DNA of 64,000 nt from Sphingopyxis sp. H050 (GTDB lineage: Bacteria > Pseudomonadota > Alphaproteobacteria > Sphingomonadales > Sphingomonadaceae). Within the stretch, counting starts at the first letter, position 1. Every line of letters begins with the position of its first letter. Of the stretch, positions 7,733 to 17,298 are shown in pieces. Where the stretch lies: assembly GCF_001468265.1 (NCBI RefSeq), contig NZ_LNRZ01000007.1, positions 161,741 to 225,740 of the forward strand. Reading direction: 5' to 3'. A model generated the notes under the pieces. That model was not told where the DNA came from. It did not search any database and was given only the letters and a program-made list of their open reading frames with translations. Both the position numbers and the translations under genes were made by a program.

Positions 7733-9118
7733 ATGGACGCAGGGACTGGAGCTGTGAGTGGTGAGGATGCCGCTACGCTCTGGCCGCGCGTCGCCGAAGG
7801 GCTGCGCCGCGACCTCGGCGCGCGTACCTTCGACCATTGGCTGAAGCCCGTCCGCTTTGCCGAATATTGCACGTTGTCTGGCGTCGTCACGCTTGAGACC
7901 GCCAGCCGCTTCTCGGCCAACTGGATCAACGAACGCTTTGGCGACCGGCTCGAACTCGCGTGGCGTCAGCATCTGCCTGCGGTGCGCAACGTCACCGTGC
8001 GCGGTGGTGCGGCCGCGGCCGATCGCGCGACGGCGCTGTCGGCACAGCCGCTGCCCGCGTTCGAAGCGCCGCAGCCGGTCGCGGCAAATCCCGCATTGCT
8101 CGGTTTCGATCCGCGCCTGTCGTTCGACCGCTTCGTGATCGCGCGCAGCAACATCCTTGCCGCCAACGCCGCACGCCGCATGGCGATGGTCGAGGCGCCG
8201 CAATTCAATCCGCTCTACCTTTGCTCGGGAACCGGCCAGGGCAAGACGCATCTGTTGCAGGCGATCGCGCAGGATTTTGCCGCGGCGCACCCCACCGCCA
8301 ACATCATCCTGATGTCGGCCGAGAAGTTCATGCTCGAATTCGTCGGCGCGATGCGCGGCGGCGACATGATGGCGTTCAAGGCGCGGCTGCGCGCCGCCGA
8401 CCTGCTGCTGCTCGACGATCTCCAGTTCGTGATCGGCAAGAATTCGACCCAGGAGGAATTGCTCCACACGATCGATGACCTGATGACCGCGGGCAAGCGC
8501 CTGGTGGTCACCGCCGACCGCCCGCCGGCGATGCTCGACGGGGTCGAGGCGCGGCTGCTGTCGCGCCTGTCGGGCGGGCTCGTCGCCGACATCGAGGCGC
8601 CCGAGGACGATCTGCGCGAGCGGATCATCCGCCAGCGGCTCGCCGCGATGCCGATGGTCGAGGTGCCCGACACTGTCGTCGCTTATCTGGTCAAGCATTT
8701 CACGCGCAACATCCGCGAGCTCGAGGGCGCGCTCAACAAGCTGCTCGCCTATGCTGCGCTCACCGGGACCACGGTCGATCTCGCGCTCGCCGAGGACCGG
8801 CTGGCCGAGAATGTCCGCAGCGCGCGCCCGCGGATCACGATCGACGAGATCCAGCGCGCGGTCTGCGCGCACTACCGCCTCGATAAGTCGGAAATGGCCT
8901 CGAAGCGCCGCGTTCGCGCCGTTGCCCGCCCGCGGCAGGTTGCGATGTATCTCGCGAAGGAGCTGACCCCGCGCTCCTATCCCGAAATCGGCCGCCGCTT
9001 CGGAGGGCGCGACCATAGTACGGTGATCCACGCGGTGCGCACCGTCGAGGCCCTGCGCGTCGCCGACAGCGAACTCGACGCCGAGATCGCGGCGATCCGG
9101 CGCAGTCTCAACAGCTGA
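7733..9118 (+). CDS. dnaA: Chromosomal replication initiator protein DnaA
   Basis: DnaA binds origin boxes and opens the duplex to start replication. The 461-residue product (ATG at 7733) has domain I (LWPRVAEGLRRDLGARTFDHWLKP), a short linker, the AAA+ domain with Walker A GTGQGKTHLL and Walker B LLLLDDLQF, the arginine-containing sensor region, and domain IV with the DNA-binding signature GGRDHSTVIHAVRTVE. The frame is open further upstream to 7646, but those extra residues are unlike DnaA, so the start at 7733 is preferred; a GTG a few codons later (7753 region) is also possible. It is followed by a bidirectional terminator shared with the convergent lipoprotein gene. Confidence 0.96.
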   Translation: MDAGTGAVSGEDAATLWPRVAEGLRRDLGARTFDHWLKPVRFAEYCTLSGVVTLETASRFSANWINERFGDRLELAWRQHLPAVRNVTVRGGAAAADRATALSAQPLPAFEAPQPVAANPALLGFDPRLSFDRFVIARSNILAANAARRMAMVEAPQFNPLYLCSGTGQGKTHLLQAIAQDFAAAHPTANIILMSAEKFMLEFVGAMRGGDMMAFKARLRAADLLLLDDLQFVIGKNSTQEELLHTIDDLMTAGKRLVVTADRPPAMLDGVEARLLSRLSGGLVADIEAPEDDLRERIIRQRLAAMPMVEVPDTVVAYLVKHFTRNIRELEGALNKLLAYAALTGTTVDLALAEDRLAENVRSARPRITIDEIQRAVCAHYRLDKSEMASKRRVRAVARPRQVAMYLAKELTPRSYPEIGRRFGGRDHSTVIHAVRTVEALRVADSELDAEIAAIRRSLNS

Positions 9119-9163
9119 TCCCCAGACTTGTCCCGGACTTATCCCCGGGGTTTTGCACAGACA

Positions 9164-9199
9164 AAAAGGCCCGCCTTCCGATCGGAAGGCGGGCCTTTT
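9164..9199. terminator. Bidirectional terminator between dnaA and the DUF4136 gene
   Basis: The 36-bp palindrome consists of AAAAGGCCCGCCTTCC, the centre GATC and its exact complement ending in TTTT. It gives a GC-rich hairpin followed by a T tract on both strands and lies between convergent genes. Confidence 0.92.
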
Positions 9200-9221
9200 G
9201 TTTGCCTTTGGCGGGGAGCGT

Positions 9222-9920
9222 TCAGCCCTTTTCGGGCGGCGCCACCGTGATGCGGACGCGTTCGCCCGAATTGCCGGGGAAGCCGGTGAACATCGCCTCG
9301 ACGAGGTTAGGGACGATCGCCTGCAGATTATTGTCGCGCGATTGCGCTTCGGCGCTGCCCTCGAAAAGGCGATAGCCGTCGGCAGCGCGGTTGATCTGAA
9401 GATTGAGGCCGCTGGTGTAGACGGTATAGCTCGAAACGTCATTATAACCCCAGCCGGGTCCGAAGCCGCCCCAAAGGAAGGGGTCGCGATAGCCATAGAC
9501 GTAGCGACGGCCGCCGCGGCCGGATACGATCACCGGGCGATAGAAGCCGCGGCCATAATAGCCGCCATAGCCGCCGTACCAAGGGTCGCCGAAACCGGGG
9601 CTCGACACGACGCGTTCGCGGCCCTTGTCGACGCCATAATCCATCCGGACGACCAGATCGGCGCGCTCGCCGGGAGCGGCGGGGCGATAGCCGTACCGGG
9701 TCAGCTCGCCCGCCACGAGATTGGCGTATTGGCCGAACTCGATCCCGCCCTGCAGCGCGGGGTTGGTGGCTTCGACGACGAAGCTTTGCCCCTGCGGCGC
9801 GGGAAGCTGTGTCTGAAAGCGCGCGACATCGGCTTTGAACGGGGTGGCGCAGCCGGCAAGCGCCAGCGCGGCGCCGGTCATGGCGGCAAGGCCCAGGCGG
9901 CGAAGATCGATCTTGCTCAT
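9222..9920 (-). CDS. DUF4136 domain-containing lipoprotein
   Basis: The 232-residue product has a lipoprotein signal with lipobox LALAGC (cysteine ~23), so it should be anchored in the outer or inner membrane. The mature part matches the DUF4136 pattern: a first part with FKADVARFQ and a region predicting soluble beta structure, interrupted by a glycine/tyrosine-rich stretch (DPWYGGYGGYYGRGFYRP), then VYTSGLNLQINRAADGYRLFEGSAEAQS near the end. The molecular function of DUF4136 is unknown. The start at 9918-9920 places the signal sequence at the N-terminus; the longer open frame upstream lacks a reason to be translated. Confidence 0.85.
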   Translation of the reverse strand: MSKIDLRRLGLAAMTGAALALAGCATPFKADVARFQTQLPAPQGQSFVVEATNPALQGGIEFGQYANLVAGELTRYGYRPAAPGERADLVVRMDYGVDKGRERVVSSPGFGDPWYGGYGGYYGRGFYRPVIVSGRGGRRYVYGYRDPFLWGGFGPGWGYNDVSSYTVYTSGLNLQINRAADGYRLFEGSAEAQSRDNNLQAIVPNLVEAMFTGFPGNSGERVRITVAPPEKG

Positions 9921-10076
9921 AGTCTTGGCTCCGTGATTCGGACCGGCGCGTCGGGCGCCATATATATCATGACTAAGCCGATGCGACTTAACCTTGGTTG
10001 AACCCGTTTCGTCGCACGGTGGTTCCACCTTCCCGATATGGGAAGGCGACACCGATAAACAAGATTTTTAGAGGAT

Positions 10077-11075
10077 TTAGCGGCAGAGCCCGAGCGCGGC
10101 ATAGGCCGCATCGAGCGTGGGCTTCGCCAGTGCCGCCGCGCGCGCCGCGCCGGACTCCAGCGCAGCGTCGATTGCCGCGGGGTCGGCCTTAAGATCGCCG
10201 AGGCGCGCGGCGATCGGGCGCAGCGTCTCGACCAGCAGCTCGCCGAGCGCGGGCTTGAAGGCGCCGAACCCCTGCCCGGCGAAGCGTGCGAGCACCTGAT
10301 CGACGCTTTCGTCGGCCATCGCGGCATAGATCGACACGAGATTCTTGGCCTCGGGCCGGTCTTCCAGGCCCGCCGCTTCGGATGGCAGCGGCTCGGGGTC
10401 GGTCTTCGCCTTGCGGATCTTGGCCATGATCGTGTCGGGATCGTCGACGAGGTTGATCCGGCTCGCATCGCTCGGGTCCGATTTCGACATTTTGGCCGTC
10501 CCGTCGCGGAGGCTCATGATCCGCGCCGCGGTCGGCGGGATCGTCGGTTCGGGGAGCGTGAAGGTCTCGGTCCCGGTGTCGAGGTTGAACTTCGTCGCGA
10601 TATCGCGCGCTAGCTCGAGATGCTGCTTCTGATCGTCGCCGACCGGAACGTGCGTCGTCTGATAGAGGAGGACGTCGGCCGCCTGCAGCACCGGATAGGC
10701 GTAAAGCCCGACACTCGCGCCCTCGCGGTTCTTGCCCGACTTCTCCTTGAACTGCGTCATGCGGTTGAGCCAGCCGATGCGCGCGGTGCAGAAGAGCAGC
10801 CAGGCGAGCTCGGCATGCGCGGGCACGCGCGCCTGATTGAACAGGATCGCCTTGTCGGGGTCGATGCCCGCCGCCATCAGCGCGGCGGCCATTTCGCGCG
10901 TGTTCGCGGCCAGCTCGGCAGGGTCGTTGTGGACGGTGATCGCGTGCAGGTCGGCGAGGAAATAAATTTTCTCGCCGGGCATGTCGTCCTGCATGCGCAC
11001 CCAGTTGCGGATCGCGCCCAGATAATTGCCGAGATGCAAATTTCCGGTGGGCTGGATGCCCGATAGCGTCCGCAT
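10077..11075 (-). CDS. trpS: Tryptophanyl-tRNA synthetase
   Basis: TrpRS charges tRNA-Trp with tryptophan using ATP. The 332-residue product starts [21 protein letters not shown], containing the class I HIGH-type motif (as HLGN), and has the KMSKS motif exactly ([12 protein letters not shown], near residue 200). The [15 protein letters not shown] block is also diagnostic. The length is normal for the bacterial enzyme. The ATG at 11075 lies only 3 nt after the stop of murJ, so the two are likely co-transcribed with secB upstream. Confidence 0.97.
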   Translation of the reverse strand: MRTLSGIQPTGNLHLGNYLGAIRNWVRMQDDMPGEKIYFLADLHAITVHNDPAELAANTREMAAALMAAGIDPDKAILFNQARVPAHAELAWLLFCTARIGWLNRMTQFKEKSGKNREGASVGLYAYPVLQAADVLLYQTTHVPVGDDQKQHLELARDIATKFNLDTGTETFTLPEPTIPPTAARIMSLRDGTAKMSKSDPSDASRINLVDDPDTIMAKIRKAKTDPEPLPSEAAGLEDRPEAKNLVSIYAAMADESVDQVLARFAGQGFGAFKPALGELLVETLRPIAARLGDLKADPAAIDAALESGAARAAALAKPTLDAAYAALGLCR

Positions 11076-11078
11076 GTT

Positions 11079-12683
11079 TTACTCCTGAAGTTCGGCCTGT
11101 TTGCCGCGCCGCCGCGTCAGCATGCGAACCAGATCCTTGTCAAGCGCGCCGACGAGGAAGGCGACCGCGAAAAACGCTCCCCCGCCCGCGGCGCAGAGCG
11201 CGGCGAGCGACCAGATGCGCTCGATCACCGATCCGGCATAATAGGGCGCCATCATCGGCATAAGCCACCAGAGCAGCGCCGCCATTGCGGCGACCGCGAC
11301 CAGCTGGCGCGCGATCCGCCCCGCGAGCCTGGCCGTGAAATGGAACCAGCCGCGGCGGTGCAAAATGATGTAGAGGAGCAGGCAGTTGATCGACGCCGAC
11401 ACCGCGGTCGCGGCGGCGAGCCCGACGATGCCATACCGCTCGACGACATAGAGGTTGATCGCGATATTGACGATCAGCGACGCGAGCGCGGTCCACACGG
11501 GCGTGCGCGTATCCTCGCGGGCGAAGAAGCCCGGGTTCAATATCTTGACGATCACATAGGCAGGAAGACCCGCGACGAGCGCCATGACGATCTGCGCCAT
11601 GATCACGCCGTCGGCGGCGGTGAACTTGCCGCCGACGAAGAAGGCGGCGGTAAAGGCGGGCGCGCAGATCGCCAGCGCCGCGGCGGCGGGCAGCGTGAGC
11701 AAGGTCGCGATCTCGAACGCATTGCCCTGCAGCCGCTGCGCCTCGGCGGCGTCGCCGCTGTGGATATGGCGCGACAGCATCGGCAGGATCGCGGTGCCGA
11801 GCGCGATGCCGACGATGCCGAGCGGCAGCTGGTTCAATCGGTCGGCAAGCTTGAGCAGGGTCAGCGACCCCTGCGGCAGCGAGGTCGCGAAGAAGGTGTC
11901 GACGAACTGGCTGATCTGGTAGATGCCGGCCCCGAAGGTCGCGGGCAAGATCAGCAGGCCGAGCCGCTTCACCTCGGGCGTGAATGTCGGGAAGCGCCAG
12001 TGGAGCCGCAGCCCTGCGCGGCGCACGGCCCACCATAGATAGGCGAGCTGGACCACCCCGGCGAAGCTGACCGCGACGGCAAGCGCCTCGGCGACGATGC
12101 GGTCGTCGCCGCCGGGACCGCGCAGCCACCAGCCGGTGACGATCCCGCCGATCAGCACGATGTTGAGCAGCACCGGCGCGAAGGCGCCGGGCGCGAAGCG
12201 CGAGCGGGCGTTGAGCAGCCCCGACAGCATCGCGACGAGGCTGACGAGCGCCAGATAGGGGAAGGTGACGCGGCTCAGGAACACCGCGAACTCGAACTTG
12301 CCCGGCACGTCCTGGAAATCGCGCGCGAGCAGCCAGACGATTCCGGGCATCGCGATCATCATCACGCCCGAGAAAGCGAGCAGCACCCAGAGGAAGACCG
12401 ACAGCACATCGTCGGCGAATTTCGCCGCGGCTTCCTCGCCGTCTTCAGGGTCTTCGGCACCGTGCAGTGCGCGGCTGTACATAGGGACGAAGGCGACGGA
12501 AAAGGCCCCTTCCGCGAACAGGCGGCGGAAGGTGTTGGGCAGGGTGAAGGCGAGCTGGAAGGCGTCGGCGGCGAGACCCGCGCCGAGGACGCGGGCGAGC
12601 AGCATGTCGCGCACGAAGCCGAAAATGCGACTGACCATCGTCAGGCCGCCGATGGTTCCGACGCTTTTGACGAGGCTGCTCAA
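11079..12683 (-). CDS. murJ: Lipid II flippase MurJ
   Basis: MurJ flips lipid II across the inner membrane for peptidoglycan synthesis. The product is 534 residues and strongly hydrophobic along its whole length, consistent with the family's 14 membrane segments. The N-terminal VGTIGGLTMVSRIFGFVRDMLLARVLGAG, LFAEGAFSVAFVPMY and FVDTFFATSLPQGSLTLLKLADRLNQLP blocks are characteristic. Translation seems to begin at a TTG (12683), because no in-frame ATG sits near the conserved N-terminus and a G-rich ribosome-binding stretch lies just upstream. It lies between secB and trpS on the same strand. Confidence 0.95.
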   Translation of the reverse strand: MSSLVKSVGTIGGLTMVSRIFGFVRDMLLARVLGAGLAADAFQLAFTLPNTFRRLFAEGAFSVAFVPMYSRALHGAEDPEDGEEAAAKFADDVLSVFLWVLLAFSGVMMIAMPGIVWLLARDFQDVPGKFEFAVFLSRVTFPYLALVSLVAMLSGLLNARSRFAPGAFAPVLLNIVLIGGIVTGWWLRGPGGDDRIVAEALAVAVSFAGVVQLAYLWWAVRRAGLRLHWRFPTFTPEVKRLGLLILPATFGAGIYQISQFVDTFFATSLPQGSLTLLKLADRLNQLPLGIVGIALGTAILPMLSRHIHSGDAAEAQRLQGNAFEIATLLTLPAAAALAICAPAFTAAFFVGGKFTAADGVIMAQIVMALVAGLPAYVIVKILNPGFFAREDTRTPVWTALASLIVNIAINLYVVERYGIVGLAAATAVSASINCLLLYIILHRRGWFHFTARLAGRIARQLVAVAAMAALLWWLMPMMAPYYAGSVIERIWSLAALCAAGGGAFFAVAFLVGALDKDLVRMLTRRRGKQAELQE

Positions 12684-12710
12684 ACCCCCGGCCTGCCCCC
12701 GGCGGAAGTC

Positions 12711-13223
12711 TTATGCCTGCCCGACCGTGACCTCACCGGTCTGTTCGGCCTGCATCGCCTGCGCCTGCTGCAGGAACAGCGCGTGGAAGTCGATCGGTTC
12801 GAGCAGCAGCGGCGCAAAACCGCCGTCGCGCACGACGTCGGCGACGACGCGGCGCGCGAAGGGGAAGAGGATGCGCGGCGCTTCGGCGAGGAAGAAGGGC
12901 TGAAGCTGGTCGTCGGGCACGTTGCGGACGCCGAACAGGCCGGCATATTTGACGTCGACGACGAACTGCGTACCCTCGTCCGACTTCGACGTGATGTCGA
13001 TCTTCAGCGACACTTCAAACAGGTTCTCGCCGACATTGTCGGCGCCGATGTTGAACTGGACATCGACCTGCGGCGCCGAGGCCCACTGATAGACGGCCGG
13101 GGCGTTCGGGTTTTCGAACGACAGATCCTTCACATATTGCGAGATCAGGCCGATCGCGGGGCCGGTGTCTTCGCCGTTGGGCAGCGCGGCGGGGTTGAGG
13201 TCGGTGCTGGTCTCGTCGGCCAT
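12711..13223 (-). CDS. secB: Protein-export chaperone SecB
   Basis: SecB is a cytosolic tetrameric chaperone that keeps preproteins unfolded and delivers them to SecA. The 170-residue product from the ATG at 13223 shows YVKDLSFENPNAP, VQFNIGADN, the EVSLKIDITSK strand region, YAGLFGVRNV and the conserved ILFPFARRVVADVVRDGGFAPLLLEPIDF block. Length is normal for alphaproteobacteria. The longer frame upstream (to 13316) is rejected because it adds residues unlike SecB. The divergent Tim44-domain gene starts 205 bp away. Confidence 0.97.
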   Translation of the reverse strand: MADETSTDLNPAALPNGEDTGPAIGLISQYVKDLSFENPNAPAVYQWASAPQVDVQFNIGADNVGENLFEVSLKIDITSKSDEGTQFVVDVKYAGLFGVRNVPDDQLQPFFLAEAPRILFPFARRVVADVVRDGGFAPLLLEPIDFHALFLQQAQAMQAEQTGEVTVGQA

Positions 13224-13427
13224 GTCTGTCGGTGCTTTCACTGAATCGGGTGGGAAGGTTCCGCCATAAGGCGGACCGTTGCGGGCGCGCTTAGCAGCGG
13301 TGGATCGCCAGCACAATGGTCGGCAAGGCGGCTGGTAAGGGGCCGATACCGGGGGGAACCGGGTGCGGCGGGGAATCGTTGACCTGTCGCCATGGTGCGG
13401 CCATGGTGATTTGAAACATTAACGCTC

Positions 13428-14147
13428 ATGCCCTATATACCCGGGCGACGCTTCATCCTTGCCCGCAATGGATATCTGCCTGTGACTGCTTTCTCGATCG
13501 TCCTGCTCGCCATGATTGCCGCCTTCCTGGGCATGCGGCTTTATTCGGTGCTCGGCAAGCGCACCGGCCATGAGCAGGAGCCCGTGCTGCCGCGCCGCGA
13601 CGAACGCGCCGCCCCCGCGCCGGTGCGCGTCGACGAAACCGAGACGGCAGGCGCGCCGGGTGCCGCGCCGGGCGGTTCGGGCCTCGTTTATGAACCCGCC
13701 GCCGAAATCGGCCTGCGCCAGCTGCTCGCGAGCGACCGTCATTTCGATGCCGGCCGGTTCATGGAGGGTGCCGAAGCCGCCTATCGCATGATCCTCGAAG
13801 CCTTCTGGTCGGGCGATCGCGACACGTTGCGCGACCTTTGCGACGACGACAGCTACGAGGCTTTCGTCGAGGCGATCGAAGCGCGCGAAAAGCGCGGCGA
13901 AAGGCTCGACAACCGCCTGATCGGCATCGATACGGCCAAGATCACCGCGGTCGAACTCAGCCGGACCGAGGCACGCATCACCGTCCGCTACCAGGCCGAC
14001 ATCAGCGCGATCACCCGCGACGCCGACGGCAAGCTGGTTTCGGGCTCGATGAGCGACGCGGCGCAGACCGACGACCTCTGGACCTTCCGCCGCGCAATCG
14101 GCAGCAACGATCCGAACTGGCTGCTCGACGAAGCCGACGTCGCCTGA
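13428..14147 (+). CDS. Tim44 domain-containing membrane protein
   Basis: The 239-residue product has one membrane segment (VTAFSIVLLAMIAAFLGMRLYSVLG, about residues 19-43), a proline/charged linker, and a C-terminal Tim44-like domain starting near GRFMEGAEAAYRMILEAFWSGDRDTLRDLCDDDSYEAF. Bacterial Tim44-domain proteins are inner-membrane proteins of unsettled function. The short extracytosolic N-terminus and RTGHEQEP are typical of the alphaproteobacterial form. An in-frame GTG at 13482 is an alternative start that would place the membrane segment at the very N-terminus, as is common in homologues. It is followed closely by mltA. Confidence 0.87.
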   Translation: MPYIPGRRFILARNGYLPVTAFSIVLLAMIAAFLGMRLYSVLGKRTGHEQEPVLPRRDERAAPAPVRVDETETAGAPGAAPGGSGLVYEPAAEIGLRQLLASDRHFDAGRFMEGAEAAYRMILEAFWSGDRDTLRDLCDDDSYEAFVEAIEAREKRGERLDNRLIGIDTAKITAVELSRTEARITVRYQADISAITRDADGKLVSGSMSDAAQTDDLWTFRRAIGSNDPNWLLDEADVA

Positions 14148-14166
14148 TCGCATGCGGGGGGCGGCG

Positions 14167-15495
14167 ATGAATCTCGCGCCGCGGGCGCGTATTTTCGGAT
14201 TCGCGCTTCTCGCCGCTTTCCCCCTGCTATCGGCCTGCTCGTCGGTGATCCCCGACGCCGGCGGGCCGCGCCCCGGCACGACGCCGGTTACCCGGCCTGC
14301 GCCGAGCCCTGCTCCCATAGGCACGCCGCGCCCCTACATACCGCGCCCGTCGGAGAGCGGCACCGTCGCGGCCAGGCCAATCCCCGCCACGCCGCGCCCG
14401 GCGCTGGCTGCCGCTGAGGTTCCGGCGACGGCGACGACCGCTGCCGAGGCGGGCGTGATCGCGGGCCCCGAATTTAACGAGCTTGGCATTGCCGCCGAAC
14501 AGGCGACCGCGGCGCTGAAAGCCTTTCGGCTCAGCTGTCCTTCGGTCCAGCGGCGTGCCGACGCGAGCGGGCTGACGCAGCCGGGCGAATGGACCGAAAG
14601 CTGCAGCGCCGCGAAGGAATGGGCAGACCGCGACGCGACCAATTTCTTCAGCCGCTATTTCGGTACGGTGCAGATCGGCGCGGGCACCAGTTTCGTTACC
14701 GGCTATTATGAGCCGGAGATCGCCGCCTCGCGTACGCAGCGGCCGGGCTATGACGTCCCCATCTATCGCCGCCCGGACGACCTGGTCGACGTCGACCTCG
14801 GCCTCTTCTCGGACGAACTCAAGGGCAAGAAAATCCGTGGCCGTGTCGATGGCAGCAACTTCGTCCGCTATTACGACCGCGCCGCGATCGAGAGCGGGGT
14901 GCTCGCGAACCGCGGGCTCGAAATCGCCTGGGCCGCCGACGCCGCCGAATTCTTCTTTCTGCAGGTGCAGGGATCGGGCCGCCTGCGCCTCCCCGACGGC
15001 GGCATCATGCGGATCGGCTACGACACGCAGAACGGCCGCGACTATGTCGGGATCGGCAAGCTGCTGCTCGACCGCGGCGAGCTGCCGCGCGACAAGGCGT
15101 CGATGCAGGGCATCCTCGACTATCTTCGCGCCGACCCGGTGCGCGGCGTAGCGGTGATGAACGAGAATCCGAGCTGGGTCTTCTTCCGCGAAATTACTGG
15201 CCCCGGCCCGCTCGGCGCGCTCGGCGTGCCGGTCACGCCGCGGGCGAGCGTCGCCGCCGACCCCAAATATGTCCCCCTAGGCGCCCCCGTCTTCCTCTCG
15301 CTCGACCGCGCCGAGCCGAATGGCCTGTGGATCGCGCAGGATACCGGCGGCGCGATCAAGGGCGCGAACCGCTTCGACAGCTTCTGGGGCGCGGGCAATG
15401 ACGCGCGGGCGATCGCGGGCGGCATGTCCGCACGCGGCTCGGCACTGATCCTGCTGCCGCGCGCCAGCGTCGCGCGGCTTACCATCCGTAGCTGA
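14167..15495 (+). CDS. mltA: Membrane-bound lytic murein transglycosylase A
   Basis: MltA cleaves peptidoglycan glycan strands to 1,6-anhydromuropeptides. The product (442 residues from the ATG at 14167; an ATG at 14152 is possible) has a lipoprotein signal with LLSAC, a proline-rich linker, then the MltA domain (FVTGYYEPEIAASRTQ, QVQGSGRLRLPDGG, MNENPSWVFF) and the C-terminal 3D domain with the three aspartates context QDTGGAIKGANRFDSFWGAG. It lies 19 nt after the Tim44-domain gene and 1 nt before the Smr gene, so the three appear to be one operon. Confidence 0.94.
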   Translation: MNLAPRARIFGFALLAAFPLLSACSSVIPDAGGPRPGTTPVTRPAPSPAPIGTPRPYIPRPSESGTVAARPIPATPRPALAAAEVPATATTAAEAGVIAGPEFNELGIAAEQATAALKAFRLSCPSVQRRADASGLTQPGEWTESCSAAKEWADRDATNFFSRYFGTVQIGAGTSFVTGYYEPEIAASRTQRPGYDVPIYRRPDDLVDVDLGLFSDELKGKKIRGRVDGSNFVRYYDRAAIESGVLANRGLEIAWAADAAEFFFLQVQGSGRLRLPDGGIMRIGYDTQNGRDYVGIGKLLLDRGELPRDKASMQGILDYLRADPVRGVAVMNENPSWVFFREITGPGPLGALGVPVTPRASVAADPKYVPLGAPVFLSLDRAEPNGLWIAQDTGGAIKGANRFDSFWGAGNDARAIAGGMSARGSALILLPRASVARLTIRS

Positions 15496-15496
15496 G

Positions 15497-16072
15497 ATGC
15501 CCCGGCGGCTCGATCCGCTCGAAACCGCGCTGTGGAAGAAGGTCGCGGCGACGGTCGAACCGCTCGCGAAGCGGCACGCGCCGCTGGAATCCGCAGCGCC
15601 GCCGACGGTCAAACCGCCGAAGCCGGTGGTTAGGGGTGCAGCGAAGCCCGCGGCCGCGCCGCGCGCGCCTGCGCCATTGCCACCACCGCGGCGGACGTGG
15701 GCGAACAGCACGCTCGACGGCCATTGGGATCGCCGGCTGCGCAAGGGGCTTGTCCGCCCCGATATGAGCATCGACCTGCATGGGCACACGCTCGCATCGG
15801 CGCAAGCCGTGCTCGACGAGGCGATCGCCCGCGCGCTGATCAGCGGCGCGCGCGTGCTGCTCGTCGTCGCGGGGCGGCTGCGTCCCGGCGCCGACCGTTT
15901 GCCGCAGATGCACGGCGACCCGCGCCCGCGCGGCGTCATCCGCGCGTCTCTCCCCGACTGGCTGTCGGTCTCGCCGCATGCCGACCAGATCGTCGCGCTG
16001 CGGCCCGCGCATATCAGCCATGGCGGCGGGGGTGCGGTCTATGTGATCCTGCGCCGCGGACGCGAGGACTAA
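15497..16072 (+). CDS. Smr/MutS-type endonuclease domain protein
   Basis: The product is 191 residues with a disordered, proline/alanine-rich N-terminal half and a C-terminal Smr domain: DMSIDLHGHTLASAQAVLDEAIARA gives the LDxHG-type motif (here IDLHGH), and later HGDPRPRGVIRASLPDWL and GGGGAVYVILRRG match the end of the family. Smr domains nick branched DNA or RNA; the biological target of this short form is not established. The gene begins 1 nt after mltA and its last 4 bases overlap the convergent dapE gene. Confidence 0.9.
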   Translation: MPRRLDPLETALWKKVAATVEPLAKRHAPLESAAPPTVKPPKPVVRGAAKPAAAPRAPAPLPPPRRTWANSTLDGHWDRRLRKGLVRPDMSIDLHGHTLASAQAVLDEAIARALISGARVLLVVAGRLRPGADRLPQMHGDPRPRGVIRASLPDWLSVSPHADQIVALRPAHISHGGGGAVYVILRRGRED

Positions 16073-17202
16073 AGGAACGCGCGCATCAATATGCCGCGAT
16101 AGATGGCGGCCAGCTTGTGCAGATCGTCGACCGCAACAGCCTCGTCGAGCTTGTGCATCGTCGCGTTGGTCAGGCCGAATTCGACAACCGGGCAGAGCGC
16201 ATGGAGGAAGCGGGCGTCCGACGTGCCGCCGGTCGTCGACATTTCGGGCCGAATATCGGTTTCGGCATGGATCGCCTCGGCAACCAGGCCTGACAAGTCG
16301 CCCGGTGGAGTCAGGAAGGCTTCGCCCGAAATCTTCCCCAGCACCTTGGCGCGGGGTTCGACGTCGTGCGCCAACCGCTCGACCATCGCGACGAGGTCGG
16401 CGCCGCGATGCTGGTCGTTGAAGCGGATCGAGAGGCGCGCACGCGCCGAGGCAGGAATGACGTTCGTTGCGCCGTTACCGACCTCGATATCGGTGAATTC
16501 GATGTTCGACGGCTGGAACCAGTCGGTGCCGCTGTCGAGGCCGACCGCGTCGATCGCGGCGAGGATCCTGACCAGCTTGGGGATCGGATTGTCGGCCAGG
16601 TGCGGATAGGCGACATGGCCCTGCGCTCCCGGCACGTCGATCCAGATGTTGACCGAGCCGCGCCGCCCGATCTTCACCATGTCGCCGAGCCGGTTCACCG
16701 AGGTCGGCTCGCCGACGACGATCATGTCGGGGCGGATGCCGCGTCCCTCCATATGCTCCATCAGCGCGCGGGTGCCGAAGATCGCGGGGCCTTCCTCGTC
16801 GCCCGTGATGATCAGGCTGATCGTTCCAGCGCCGACCGGCGTCGCCGCGGCGGCCGCGACGAAAGAGGCGATCGCGCCCTTCATGTCGACCGCGCCGCGG
16901 CCATAGAGCAGGTCGCCGCGGATCTCAGGCGCGAAGGCGTCGCTCGTCCAGCCGACGCCCGGCGGCACGACGTCGAGATGGCCGGCAAAGCCGAAATGCC
17001 TGGGCCCCTTGCCCTCGCGCACCGCGAGCAGATTTTCGACCGGCCCGTCGGGCTCGATCCCGTCGATGAAGCGCTCGACCGTAAAGCCGAGCGGCGTCAG
17101 CGCGGCCTCGAGCACGTCGAAAACCGGACCCGTGGCGGGCGAGATGCTCGGCGCGGCCATCAGGCTTTTCGCGAGTTCGACAGGGTCGATGTTGTGCGTC
17201 AT
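16069..17202 (-). CDS. dapE: Succinyl-diaminopimelate desuccinylase
   Basis: DapE hydrolyses N-succinyl-LL-diaminopimelate in the lysine and meso-DAP pathway that supplies peptidoglycan. The 377-residue M20 metallohydrolase has the metal-ligand motifs GHLDVVPPG (His and Asp), GRGAVDMKGAIASF (bridging Asp) and TGDEEGPA (catalytic Glu followed by ligand Glu), with the dimerisation domain from about residue 180 and the C-terminal GGTSDARFL block. Length is standard. It is convergent with the Smr gene and is not linked to other dap genes here. Confidence 0.96.
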   Translation of the reverse strand: MTHNIDPVELAKSLMAAPSISPATGPVFDVLEAALTPLGFTVERFIDGIEPDGPVENLLAVREGKGPRHFGFAGHLDVVPPGVGWTSDAFAPEIRGDLLYGRGAVDMKGAIASFVAAAAATPVGAGTISLIITGDEEGPAIFGTRALMEHMEGRGIRPDMIVVGEPTSVNRLGDMVKIGRRGSVNIWIDVPGAQGHVAYPHLADNPIPKLVRILAAIDAVGLDSGTDWFQPSNIEFTDIEVGNGATNVIPASARARLSIRFNDQHRGADLVAMVERLAHDVEPRAKVLGKISGEAFLTPPGDLSGLVAEAIHAETDIRPEMSTTGGTSDARFLHALCPVVEFGLTNATMHKLDEAVAVDDLHKLAAIYRGILMRAFL

Positions 17203-17298
17203 GCGATTCCCTTAGCCGCTCGCGCCTGCGCAAGTCGAGGCTTTGCATGGCCCGCGCTTTGTGCGAAACAAAGGTAGAACAAAGAAAAGGGACCGCTC

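Noticed and set aside
9119..9163. Possible DnaA box (TTATCCCCG) after dnaA
   Set aside because: It matches only 7 of 9 consensus positions, is single, and not part of a cluster.
7529..9496. Long minus-strand open frame across dnaA
   Set aside because: dnaA is certain on the other strand and the antisense translation has no family signature.
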